Assembly: GCF_019145205.1 (NCBI RefSeq)
Contig: NZ_JAHSTT010000009.1
Location: 1-64,000 of the forward strand
Length of the DNA: 64,000 bases
Direction: 5' to 3'
Origin: Pseudomonas khavaziana
GTDB taxonomy: Bacteria; Pseudomonadota; Gammaproteobacteria; Pseudomonadales; Pseudomonadaceae
Positions 50,200 through 59,789 of the stretch are shown here, in pieces (within the stretch, counting starts at the first letter, position 1; each line of letters begins with the position of its first letter). Below the pieces are notes generated by a model, which was given only the letters and a program-made list of their open reading frames with translations, ran no database searches and was not told the DNA's origin. The position numbers and the translations under genes were made by a program.

Positions 50200-53100
50200 T
50201 TACAGCACTGACTGACCGCTCAACGCCAGGTCCAGCAACTCACGGTTGGCCACCGCGTACATGGCGTAGTCCGTGCCCACAGCTGCACGGATTTCCACCA
50301 TCATCGCGCGCCAGCGATCAGCCATGTCCTGGTGTTGCTCAAGCCACAGGGCCACGCGGGCTTCCATGTCTTGTGGCGCGTCGGCCATCTGCAACACCGA
50401 AATGGTGATCGCCCGTTGCTGCCAGTCCACGTCGTCGCGGAAGGCTTCGCGGGCCTGGGCCTGCCAGTTGTTGGCTACCGGCAGGTCGCTGATCTGCTGC
50501 AGGTACCACGGCAGCTCCAGGGCGCTGCCAACCGCGAAGTAGGCCTTGGCTACTTCGGCAGCATCATGCCCGGTCACATCGGCGGCTTCGATGATCGGCA
50601 GCAAGGTGTACAGGTGGGTCGTACCGGCCACCATACGCGCCAGCAACTCCGGCACGCCGGCTTCGGTGTAGGCCTGGTAGCGGGTCTGCCAACCTTCGCG
50701 GGTCGGACCTTCCAACAACTCGTCGAGCTTGAGGCCCAACGCCGCCAGGTGCGGGCCGAAGTGCGCGGTGTCACGCCCGGCGTCCTGCTCGTTGCGACGG
50801 CTGCGCAGGAACCAGCGCGTAGCGCGGCGGCCCAGGCGCATCAGCTCATCCATCAGCTCCAGTTGCACATCGGCGCTGACCTGGTGGTCCAGGGCTTCGA
50901 TCTGACGGAACCAGTGCGGGAGGTGGAAGATGTCACGCACGATCACATAGGCGCCGGCCACGTTCGCCGGGCTCATGCCGGTGGACTCCTTGAGCCGCTG
51001 CACGAAGGTGATGCCCATGTGGTTGACCAGGTCGTTGGCGATCTGGGTGCTGACGATCTCGCGCTTGAGACGGTGCCGACGCATGGCCTCGGAGAACTTG
51101 GCCACCAGGCTCGGCGGGAACGCGGTCTCCATGTCACGGGTCAGGTACTCGTCATCCGGCACCAGCGACTTGAGCAGCGCTTCCTTGAGGTCGATCTTGC
51201 TGTACGAGATCAGCACCGACAACTCCGGACGGGTCAGGCCCTTGCCGGCAGAGGCGCGCTCGCTGAGCTGCTCTTCGGTCGGCAAGTATTCGATGGCGCG
51301 ATCCAGCTTGCCTCGGCCTTCCAGGTCGCTCATCAGGCGCTTGTACTCGGCGGCACGCTCGTAGGCACGGCGCGCCGCCAGGGACAGGGCCTGGGTCTGC
51401 TTGTAGTTGTTGCCCAACACCAGGTGGCCGACTTCGTCGGTCATGCTCGCCAGCAACTGGTTGCGTTGCTTGTCGGTCATATCACCGGCCTGCACCACTT
51501 CGTTGAGCAGGATCTTGATATTCACTTCGTGGTCGGAGCAGTCCACGCCACCGGCGTTATCGATGAAGTCGGTGTTGGAACCGCCGCCATTGAGGCCGAA
51601 TTCCACACGCCCCAGCTGGGTCATGCCGAGGTTGCCGCCCTCGCCCACTACCTTGCAGCGCAACTCGTTGCCGTTGACGCGCAGCGCGTCGTTGGCCTTG
51701 TCGCCCACATCGGCATGGCTCTCGGTGCTGGCCTTGACGTAGGTACCGATGCCGCCGTTCCACAACAGGTCCACCGGCGCCTTGAGCAAGGCGTTGAGCA
51801 GTTCGGTCGGGGTCAGCTTGTCGGCCTGGATGTCGAAGCGTTCCTTCATCTGCGCCGAGATGGCGATGCTCTTGGCACTGCGCGAGAAGATACCGCCGCC
51901 TTCAGACATGATGCTGGTGTCGTAGTCGGTCCACGAAGAACGCGGCAGCTCGAACAAGCGCTTGCGCTCGACAAAGCTGGTGGCCGGGTTCGGGTTCGGG
52001 TCGATGAAGATATGCAGGTGGTTGAAGGCTGCGACCAGTTGCAGCTTGTCGGACATCAGCAAGCCGTTACCGAACACGTCACCGGCCATATCGCCGACGC
52101 CCACCACAGTGATGCTGTCTTCCTGCACGTTGATGCCGCGCTCACGGAAATGACGCTGCACACCGACCCACGCGCCCTTGGCGGTGATGCCCATCTTCTT
52201 GTGGTCGTAACCGGCGGAACCGCCGGAGGCAAACGCGTCACCCAGCCAGAAGCCGTAGTCGATGGCAATACCGTTGGCAATGTCGGAGAAGGTCGCAGTG
52301 CCCTTGTCCGCCGCCACCACCAGGTACGGGTCATCGTTGTCATGGCGCACGACATTGGCCGGCGGTACCAGGGCGCCATCCTTCAGGTTGTCGGTGATGT
52401 CCAGCAGGCCGGAAATGAAGATGCGGTAGCAGGCGATGCCCTCGGCCGCAATCTCGTCGCGGCTGCCACCCAATGGCAGGCGACGCGGCAGGAAACCGCC
52501 CTTGGCGCCCACCGGCACGATCACCGAGTTCTTAACCTGCTGGGCTTTTACCAAGCCCAATACTTCGGTACGGAAGTCTTCTTCACGGTCGGACCAGCGC
52601 AGCCCACCGCGGGCGACATTGCCAAAGCGCAGGTGCACGCCTTCGACACGCGGCGAGTACACGAAGATTTCAAACTTCGGCACTGGCTTTGGCAGCTCGG
52701 GGATCGCGTGCGGGTTGAACTTGAAGCTGAAGTACGACTTGTTCTGGCCGTTGGCGTCGGTCTGGTAGAAGTTGGTACGCAGCGTGGCCTTGATCAGGTC
52801 CAGGTAGCGACGCAGGATGCGGTCTTCGTTGAGTACCTGAACGTCGTCCAGGGCGGTGAGGATCGCTTGTTCCAGGCGCTGCTGCTTGTCTTCCAGGTCG
52901 TCGGCGGTGAGTTTGCGCGCGAGATAAAAGCGGGTCTTGAACAGCCGGGTCAACTCGCGGGCGATGTCGGTGTGGTTGTTCAGGGTACTGGCGATGTAGC
53001 CCAGGTCGAAGCCCAGGCGGATCTGCTTGAGATAGCGAGCGTAGGCACGCAGCAGCGCGACATCGCGCCATGGCAGGCCGGCGGTCAGCACCAGGCGGTT

Positions 53101-55059
53101 GAACGCATCGTTCTCGGCATCGCCGTGCACGATGTGCACGAACGCGTCCTGCAGGGTGTCGTTGAGCTGCTGGATATCCAGGTTCACGCCTTCGGCGGCG
53201 ATGAACGCGAAGTCATGGATCCAGAACTCGCGGCCATTGGCATGGCGCAGGCGATACGGGAACTCGCCCAACACGCGCAGGCCGAGGTTTTCCAGGATCG
53301 GCAGCACGTCCGACAACGCCAGCGGGGTATCAGCGTGGTAGAGCTTGCAATGCAGCTCACGCTGGCCGGAGACCTGGCCCAGCGGCTGATAGAAGCTCAT
53401 CACCAGCGGGTTGGCTTCGGTGAGGCTGTTGAGGTGTTGCATGTCGACCACGGCCGAATGCGCGGCAAAACGCTCGCGGTAGCCGGCCGGGAAGCCTTTC
53501 GGGAAGTCGGCCAGCACGTTGGTGCCGTGGGCTTCGCCGAAGCTCTCCACCACAAGGCTGGCGTAGTCGTCCTGCCAGCTGCGGCAGGCTTGCACCACTT
53601 CTTTTTCCAGCTGCAGCGGGTCGATGTCCAGGCGGTTCTTCGGATCGACCCGCAGGATCAGTTGCACACGGGCCAGTACCGACTCGGAGAAGAAGGTCCA
53701 GAACTCGCAGTCCGATGCTTTCAGGCGATCCATCAGCACTTGCTGGATCTTCTGGCGCACTTCGGTGGAATAGATGTCACGCGGCACGTAGGCCAGGCAG
53801 TAGCAGAAACGACCGTACGGGTCTTTGCGCAGGAACACGCGGATCTTGTTGCGTTCCTGGATCTGCACGATGGACATCACGGTGTTGAACAGCTCGTCCA
53901 CCGGGGTCTGGAACAGGTCGTCACGGGGCAGCACTTCAACCACCTGGGCCAGCTCCTTGCCCAGGTGCGCCTTGGCCTGGAAGCCCGAACGACGTTCGAT
54001 CTCAGCGACCTTGCGACGGATGTAAGGAATCACCCGTACGCTTTCACCGTACACCGAGGAGGTGTACAGGCCCATGAAGCGGTGTTCCTTGATGACCTTG
54101 CCGTCGGCGCTGATTTCACGGATCGACACATAGTCCGGGTAAGCCGGGCGGTGCACGCGGCTTGGGTGTGCAGCCTTGGCGAACGACAGCACGGTCGGTT
54201 CGCGCAGGTAGGCCACGGCGTAGTCTTCGATGCGCAGGTCTTCGGCGGTGAGGCCGGCGCGCAGCAGTTTGGTCAGACCGAGGAAGGAGCTGGCGTCATA
54301 TTCGATATGACCGCCGTCCGCCTCGTCACGTACCACAAACTCTTCGTAGCCGAGGAAGGTGAAGTGATTGCCCACCAGCCATTCGAGGAAGTTCTTGATC
54401 TCGGCTTTTTCTTCGCCGTCGATGGCAAACGGGCTGGCGTCGATACCGGCCAGCAGGTCCTGGACCTTGGCTTTCATCGGTTCGAAATCGGCCACGGCCA
54501 CGCGCACTTCACCCAGCACCTGCTCAAGCTCTTTGCTCAGCACGTTCAGCTCGGCGGCGTTGGCGCAACGGTCGATTTCCAGGTACATCAGCGATTCTTG
54601 CAGGATGCCGTCGCCCTGGGTGCCTTTTGGCAGGATTTCCAGCAGCTCGCCCTTGCTGCCACGACGTACGCTGAGCACGGTGGTTTGCAAGGTGTGGATG
54701 CTGTAGCCGCGGCGGTTCAGCTCGGTGCGTACCGAGTCGACCAGAAATGGCAGGTCATGGTGCAACACTTCGACCGCGGTGTGGGTCGATTGCCAGCCAT
54801 GACGTTCGTAATCAGGGTTGTAGACCCGCACTTGCGGTTGGGTGTGATCAAAGCGCTCAAGCAGGCGCCAGGCAGACAGGGTGCAACCGGCCAGGTCGGA
54901 AAGGCGACGCTGGGTCAGTTCGTCCAGGGAAATGATGCCGAAGAATTGCTCAGCGAACAGCGCCACTTGTGGCAGTGCCTGTTCACTGATGTGCTGCGCC
55001 AGTGCCGCTTGCAGTTGATGCTGGAAGTCGGCCTTGCTGGCTGCGGTGAAGAACGCCAT
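50200..55059 (-). CDS. gdhB: NAD-specific glutamate dehydrogenase (180-kDa type)
   Basis: A 1619-residue enzyme of the large bacterial NAD-GDH class, with the normal length of about 1620. The N-terminal half holds ACT-like regulatory regions (for example FLVDSVRTELNRRGYSIHTLQTTVLSVRR). The catalytic core is seen in the centre: VARGGLRWSDREEDFRTEVLGLVKAQQVKNSVIVPVGAKGGF with the catalytic lysine, followed by VAADKGTATFSDIANGIAIDYGFWLGDAFASGGSAGYDHKKMGITAKGAW. It oxidises glutamate to 2-oxoglutarate and ammonium for catabolism, notably behind arginine degradation in pseudomonads. It is monocistronic; a terminator lies 32 bp beyond its stop. A 1585-codon open frame on the opposite strand is a by-product of codon bias. 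Confidence 0.97.
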   Translation of the reverse strand: MAFFTAASKADFQHQLQAALAQHISEQALPQVALFAEQFFGIISLDELTQRRLSDLAGCTLSAWRLLERFDHTQPQVRVYNPDYERHGWQSTHTAVEVLHHDLPFLVDSVRTELNRRGYSIHTLQTTVLSVRRGSKGELLEILPKGTQGDGILQESLMYLEIDRCANAAELNVLSKELEQVLGEVRVAVADFEPMKAKVQDLLAGIDASPFAIDGEEKAEIKNFLEWLVGNHFTFLGYEEFVVRDEADGGHIEYDASSFLGLTKLLRAGLTAEDLRIEDYAVAYLREPTVLSFAKAAHPSRVHRPAYPDYVSIREISADGKVIKEHRFMGLYTSSVYGESVRVIPYIRRKVAEIERRSGFQAKAHLGKELAQVVEVLPRDDLFQTPVDELFNTVMSIVQIQERNKIRVFLRKDPYGRFCYCLAYVPRDIYSTEVRQKIQQVLMDRLKASDCEFWTFFSESVLARVQLILRVDPKNRLDIDPLQLEKEVVQACRSWQDDYASLVVESFGEAHGTNVLADFPKGFPAGYRERFAAHSAVVDMQHLNSLTEANPLVMSFYQPLGQVSGQRELHCKLYHADTPLALSDVLPILENLGLRVLGEFPYRLRHANGREFWIHDFAFIAAEGVNLDIQQLNDTLQDAFVHIVHGDAENDAFNRLVLTAGLPWRDVALLRAYARYLKQIRLGFDLGYIASTLNNHTDIARELTRLFKTRFYLARKLTADDLEDKQQRLEQAILTALDDVQVLNEDRILRRYLDLIKATLRTNFYQTDANGQNKSYFSFKFNPHAIPELPKPVPKFEIFVYSPRVEGVHLRFGNVARGGLRWSDREEDFRTEVLGLVKAQQVKNSVIVPVGAKGGFLPRRLPLGGSRDEIAAEGIACYRIFISGLLDITDNLKDGALVPPANVVRHDNDDPYLVVAADKGTATFSDIANGIAIDYGFWLGDAFASGGSAGYDHKKMGITAKGAWVGVQRHFRERGINVQEDSITVVGVGDMAGDVFGNGLLMSDKLQLVAAFNHLHIFIDPNPNPATSFVERKRLFELPRSSWTDYDTSIMSEGGGIFSRSAKSIAISAQMKERFDIQADKLTPTELLNALLKAPVDLLWNGGIGTYVKASTESHADVGDKANDALRVNGNELRCKVVGEGGNLGMTQLGRVEFGLNGGGSNTDFIDNAGGVDCSDHEVNIKILLNEVVQAGDMTDKQRNQLLASMTDEVGHLVLGNNYKQTQALSLAARRAYERAAEYKRLMSDLEGRGKLDRAIEYLPTEEQLSERASAGKGLTRPELSVLISYSKIDLKEALLKSLVPDDEYLTRDMETAFPPSLVAKFSEAMRRHRLKREIVSTQIANDLVNHMGITFVQRLKESTGMSPANVAGAYVIVRDIFHLPHWFRQIEALDHQVSADVQLELMDELMRLGRRATRWFLRSRRNEQDAGRDTAHFGPHLAALGLKLDELLEGPTREGWQTRYQAYTEAGVPELLARMVAGTTHLYTLLPIIEAADVTGHDAAEVAKAYFAVGSALELPWYLQQISDLPVANNWQAQAREAFRDDVDWQQRAITISVLQMADAPQDMEARVALWLEQHQDMADRWRAMMVEIRAAVGTDYAMYAVANRELLDLALSGQSVL

Positions 55060-55539
55060 CTGTGGTACTCCGCTTGGGCTTGTTATTGATGGAAGCGTCG
55101 TGTGTTATCCCCTTACGGGGAGACCCGTCGGCTCTGTTCGTGGGACACGATAAACGAATCAGGGCGACAGGTGGGTGAAGCTGGACAAGACAGTCAGGTC
55201 ACATACAACGTCCATAAGATGTGCCCCTGCCGGGTGACGGTACGACGGGCAGGTCAAGCGCCTGGCGCGGGGCACATACGTTGCGCAGCTTAACGAGTGT
55301 AGGAAGACCGCTGCTTGCGACGCTGCGACATATTCGGTCATCGGTAAGCAGGCAATAGGTTGCAACTTGGGCAACCGCGTTTTTCCGTGCTAAAAACCTG
55401 CGTTTTTCAACCCCCGAGTACCGAAAATGACTGATACCGCCCCCCAGGTCATGCCCGGGGTCTGACACACCCTGCAGCATAAAATTCGCCGCAATGGCAC
55501 AATTGCCAGCGCAACGCCCTCCTCCACACAGGATTTCCC
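55060..55539. other. Intergenic region upstream of gdhB
   Basis: About 480 bp between gdhB and the next gene. It should contain the gdhB promoter. A small inverted repeat, TCCCC-TTA-CGGGGA, lies near 55108-55121. Open frames here (for example on the minus strand at 55199-55573) lack protein-like composition. I see no other structure. Confidence 0.5.
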
Positions 55540-55893
55540 ATGCTGCAGTTGAAAACCGACGCCCTGATGGCAACTCCGTGCGACGAAGAAGAAGACAACA
55601 TGGCCATGCTCTGCTGCCATGGCAGGAACGGCGAGATGTTCATGCTCAGCCGCTACCCGGATGAAGATGAAGTGGAACTGACTTGGGATTACGAGCCGTC
55701 GACCCTGGATGGCCTGAAGGTCACCCTGAGTGACACGACCTTGCTGGTAGATCTCGCCGCAGGCGATGCCGATGCATTGGGCGGCAAGGATCATCTGGAG
55801 ATCACCCACGCCACGGCCGCATCCGACCTGGCCGAAGTGGAGCAAACCTTGCAGAACATCCTTAAGGGCACTGGCACTTTCATCCGGATTTAA
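55540..55893 (+). CDS. Small acidic protein of unknown function
   Basis: A 117-residue protein, MLQLKTDALMATPCDEEEDN onward. It is acidic, with no signal peptide or membrane helix. An N-terminal strand-rich half (NMAMLCCHGRNGEMFMLSRYPDEDEVELTWDYEP) and a helical end (ASDLAEVEQTLQNILKGTGTFIRI) suggest a small compact fold. AGGA lies upstream of the ATG. I do not recognise a family, but the amino-acid composition and start signal support a real gene. It stands alone; a REP-nested element follows. Confidence 0.65.
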   Translation: MLQLKTDALMATPCDEEEDNMAMLCCHGRNGEMFMLSRYPDEDEVELTWDYEPSTLDGLKVTLSDTTLLVDLAAGDADALGGKDHLEITHATAASDLAEVEQTLQNILKGTGTFIRI

Positions 55894-55914
55894 CCTGCAC
55901 TATAGATTTAGTGT

Positions 55915-56166
55915 GAGAGGGGGCTTGCCCTAATGCCAGTCAGTTAAGCGGTCATCGCCTTCTGTAGGAGCGAGCTTGCTCGCGAAAAACGTCAACGATA
56001 ACGCGTGTTTGCTGAATGAACGCGGCGCCTGTAAGTTTTTCGCGAGCAAGCTCGCTCCTACAAAAAAGCCTTAACTGACTGGCATTAGGGCTTGCCCCCG
56101 ATAGCGGCGCGCCAGTTAATACATCTGTGACTGACACACCGCCATCGGGGGCAAGCCCGCTCCCAC
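55915..56166. repeat. REPIN that hosts a copy of the 163-bp element
   Basis: The left arm GAGAGGGGGCTTG ends at 55927, and after the inserted element the arm continues with CTTGCCCCCGATAGCGG at 56091, spacer, and the complementary arm CACCGCCATCGGGGGCAAGC to 56166. Removing the insert and one CTTG restores a normal REPIN. Confidence 0.7.
55928..56090. mobile_element. 163-bp inverted-repeat element inserted in a REP (copy 3)
   Basis: Terminal repeats CCCTAATGCCAGTCAGTTAA and complement enclose an inner REP pair, as at 4912 and 25101. CTTG flanks both ends (55924-55927 and 56091-56094). The outer flanking parts (TCATCGCCTTCTG and CAAAAAAGCC) agree in orientation with copy 1, but the inner spacer reads GTCAACGATAACGCG, the reverse complement of copy 1. 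Confidence 0.7.
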
Positions 56167-56319
56167 ATTGACGGTGTTCCCACACAAAAGTCCTACAAGT
56201 TTTTCTGAAAATACCCGTGACGTCGTTAGTCGCCACCCCCCTCGATGCATTAAAGTAAGCCTCCCAAGCCTGGCGCTCGCGCTCGACCATCAGGCCCATC
56301 TTTCCAGGAACCGTCATCG

Positions 56320-57279
<960 letters not shown>

Positions 57280-57284
57280 AGTCG

Positions 57285-58217
57285 ATGAGCCCGGGCGATG
57301 GCATCCGCGTAACCCTCAGCGAACTGATTGAGATGCGTCATCGCGTGCGTGAAGTGCAGTTGTTTTCCACGCCGGGCCAGCGCAGCCCTTTGATCGGCCT
57401 GCACCACTCCAAGCTGCGCGGACGCGGCGTCGACTTCGACCAGGTGCGCGTGTACCAGGCCGGCGACGACGTGCGCACCATCGACTGGCGCGTCACGGCG
57501 CGGACCCAGGAGCCGCACACCAAGTTGTTCCACGAAGAACGCGAACGGCCGATCTTCATCATGGTCGAGCAAAGCTGCCGGCTGTTTTTCGGCTCGGGAC
57601 AAATGTTCAAGTCGGTGCTCGCCGCCCAGGCCGCCAGCCTGATCGGCTGGGCGGCGCTGGGGCATAACGACCGGGTCGGCGGCCTGGTCTTCGGCGACAA
57701 CGAGCACTACGAGATCAAGCCCCGGCGCAGCAAGCAAAGCCTGCTGCAGTTGCTCAACCGCCTGGTGCGGGTCAACCAGAGCCTGAACACCGAAAGCCGC
57801 CCGGAGGCCGACGCCCTGGGCATGGCCCTGCGCCGTGGCCGCGAAGTGCTGCGCCCGGGCAGCCTGGGGATTGTGATCTGCGATGAGCGCGCACTCACCG
57901 AAGGTGCCGAGCAACAGCTGAGCCTGCTGTCGCGCCATTGCGACCTGCTGTTGCTGCCGATCTCCGACCCACTGGATCATGCCCTGCCCGCCGCCGGGCT
58001 GCTGCGTTTTGCCGAACGTGGCGCGCAGCTGGAACTGGACACGCTGAACATCGATCTGCGCCACGCCTACAAGGCCCAGGCCGAGGCGCGAATCGCGCGC
58101 TGGGAACGGCTCGCGCAGAAATTGCGCGTGCTGCTGATGCCTTTGAGCACCCAGAGTGAAATGGTCGAGCAACTGCGCGAATACCTCAACCCGCAACGCC
58201 CGGTTAAAAAACAATGA
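57285..58217 (+). CDS. DUF58-domain protein of the Bat operon
   Basis: A 310-residue protein with the DUF58 signature RGVDFDQVRVYQAGDDVRTIDWRVTARTQEPHTKLFHEERERPIFIMVEQS, which precedes a VWA-like fold. The protein is cytosolic as far as can be seen (no membrane helix). DUF58 proteins are constant partners of MoxR ATPases. The start is the ATG at 57285, five bases after the moxR stop; a TTG at 57276 is possible. The stop overlaps the next ATG by four bases (ATGA), which couples translation. Confidence 0.9.
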   Translation: MSPGDGIRVTLSELIEMRHRVREVQLFSTPGQRSPLIGLHHSKLRGRGVDFDQVRVYQAGDDVRTIDWRVTARTQEPHTKLFHEERERPIFIMVEQSCRLFFGSGQMFKSVLAAQAASLIGWAALGHNDRVGGLVFGDNEHYEIKPRRSKQSLLQLLNRLVRVNQSLNTESRPEADALGMALRRGREVLRPGSLGIVICDERALTEGAEQQLSLLSRHCDLLLLPISDPLDHALPAAGLLRFAERGAQLELDTLNIDLRHAYKAQAEARIARWERLAQKLRVLLMPLSTQSEMVEQLREYLNPQRPVKKQ

Positions 58218-58708
58218 GCAGCCTGGACCAACTGCAACCGCTGATTGCCCCGCCAGCCATTGGTTTCTGGCCTCCGGCGCCGGGCTGGTGGCTCTTGCTG
58301 CTGGTCATCCCGCTGCTGGGTTGGGGCCTGTGGTCCCTGCGTCGCTTGCTGCCGACCAGCCGCCCTGTCGCCCGCGCCGAACAACCGCTGGACCCGTTGC
58401 GCATCGCCGCCCTGGCCGAGCTGGCGCTGATGCCCAAGCCTTACGACGGCGCCCCCGCCGGCGCTTGGCTGCAGCAACTCAACGGCCTGCTCAAGCGCCT
58501 GTGTCGCAACGACTACCCTTACAGCCAGAGCCACACCCTCAACGGACGCAAATGGCTGGCCTTCCTGGATAACCGCTGCCCCGCGGCCGGCCTGACGCGC
58601 TGGATGGTGCTGGTGGAAGGCGCCTACAAACCCGAATGCAAACTTGATGACAAAGCCATCGCCGGCCTGACCCAGGCCGTCGACACCTGGATTCGCAAAC
58701 ATGTTTGA
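58214..58708 (+). CDS. DUF4381-domain membrane protein
   Basis: A 164-residue protein with one membrane helix, PGWWLLLLVIPLLGWGLWSL (residues 24-43), preceded by LIAPPAIGFWPPAPGWW, the usual DUF4381 start. The C-terminal part is a cytosolic helical domain (GAWLQQLNGLLKRLCRNDYPYSQSHTLNGRKWLAFLD). It is a standard part of MoxR-DUF58-BatA operons; its function is unknown but it probably anchors the complex to the inner membrane. It overlaps DUF58 by four bases and batA by eight. Confidence 0.9.
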   Translation: MSSLDQLQPLIAPPAIGFWPPAPGWWLLLLVIPLLGWGLWSLRRLLPTSRPVARAEQPLDPLRIAALAELALMPKPYDGAPAGAWLQQLNGLLKRLCRNDYPYSQSHTLNGRKWLAFLDNRCPAAGLTRWMVLVEGAYKPECKLDDKAIAGLTQAVDTWIRKHV

Positions 58709-59789
58709 GTTCGCCTGGCCGTGGATCTTCGCCCTGTTGCCTTTGCCCTGGTTGATGCGCCTGGTGCTGCCGGTGGCCGACAGCGGCGAGCCGGCGTTGA
58801 AAGTCAGTTACCTCAGCGACCTCGAAGGCCTGGCCCGCCGTCGCGCCCGCGCCAACCTGCCCGGCTGGCGCCAGCAAGCGCCGTTCGTGGTGCTGTGGCT
58901 GTTGCTGCTGACCGCCGCCGCCCGCCCGCAATGGCTCGGCGAACCCTTGCCGGTTGCCGCCAGTGGACGGGACTTGCTGGTGGCGGTCGACGTGTCCGGC
59001 TCCATGGATTTCCCCGACATGCACTGGCAGGGCGACGACGTGAGTCGCTTATCGCTGGTCAAGCACCTGCTCGGGGATTTTCTTGAAGAACGTGAAGGTG
59101 ACCGAGTGGGCTTGATCCTGTTCGGCACGCAAGCCTACCTGCAAGCTCCGTTGACCTTTGACCGGCGCACCGTGCGCACCTGGCTGGATGAAGCGCGCAT
59201 CGGCATTGCCGGCAAAAACACCGCTATCGGCGACGCCATTGGCCTGGCCCTCAAGCGCCTGCGCCAGCGTCCGGCGCAGAGCCGCGTGCTGATCCTGATC
59301 ACTGACGGCGCCAATAACGCCGGGCAGATCGACCCGCTGACAGCGGCGCGCCTGGCGGCCGAAGAGGGGGTGAAGATCTACCCGATCGGCATCGGTGCCT
59401 ACCCCGAGCAAACCGGTTCCCTGGGCGTCCTCGGCGTGAACCCGAGCCTTGACCTTGACGAGCCGGCGCTCAAGGCATTGGCCGAGGCCACCGGGGGCCA
59501 GTATTTCCGTGCCCGTGATGGCGAAGAACTGCAACAGATCAAGGACACCCTCGACACCCTCGAGCCCGTCGAACAACAACCGACCCAAGCGCGCCCGGCC
59601 CACGCCTTGTACAGCGCCCCGTTGGCACTGGCGCTGATCCTGAGCCTGTTGCTGGTGATCCAGGAGCGCTGGCCGAACAACGCCCTGCAACGCGGGTTCA
59701 ACAAACTGTCGAGCAAGGGGATTTTCCTGCAACAACACCCTGAATGGCGCCAGCGCCTTCAGCGCCTGCGTTTGCGGAGGCGCCGATGA
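58701..59789 (+). CDS. batA: VWA-domain membrane protein BatA
   Basis: A 362-residue protein. Two membrane helices near the start (about residues 5-24 and 60-73) and one near the end (ALYSAPLALALILSLLLVIQ) flank a von Willebrand A domain. The metal site is complete: Asp97-Val-Ser-Gly-Ser101 in LLVAVDVSGSMDF, Thr in GKNTAIGDAIG, and Asp in LILITDGANN. BatA proteins sit in the inner membrane with the VWA domain in the cytoplasm or periplasm and are linked to stress tolerance. It overlaps DUF4381 by eight bases and batB by four. Confidence 0.92.
   Translation: MFEFAWPWIFALLPLPWLMRLVLPVADSGEPALKVSYLSDLEGLARRRARANLPGWRQQAPFVVLWLLLLTAAARPQWLGEPLPVAASGRDLLVAVDVSGSMDFPDMHWQGDDVSRLSLVKHLLGDFLEEREGDRVGLILFGTQAYLQAPLTFDRRTVRTWLDEARIGIAGKNTAIGDAIGLALKRLRQRPAQSRVLILITDGANNAGQIDPLTAARLAAEEGVKIYPIGIGAYPEQTGSLGVLGVNPSLDLDEPALKALAEATGGQYFRARDGEELQQIKDTLDTLEPVEQQPTQARPAHALYSAPLALALILSLLLVIQERWPNNALQRGFNKLSSKGIFLQQHPEWRQRLQRLRLRRRR

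Noticed and set aside
50332..55089. A 1585-codon open frame antisense to gdhB
   Set aside because: It mirrors gdhB over its full length. GC-rich third positions remove stop codons on the opposite strand, and the translation has the Val-, Gln- and His-rich composition of such shadows with no domain.
55199..55573. Minus-strand 124-codon frame upstream of gdhB
   Set aside because: No ribosome site, unusual composition, and it overlaps the start of the better supported gene at 55540.
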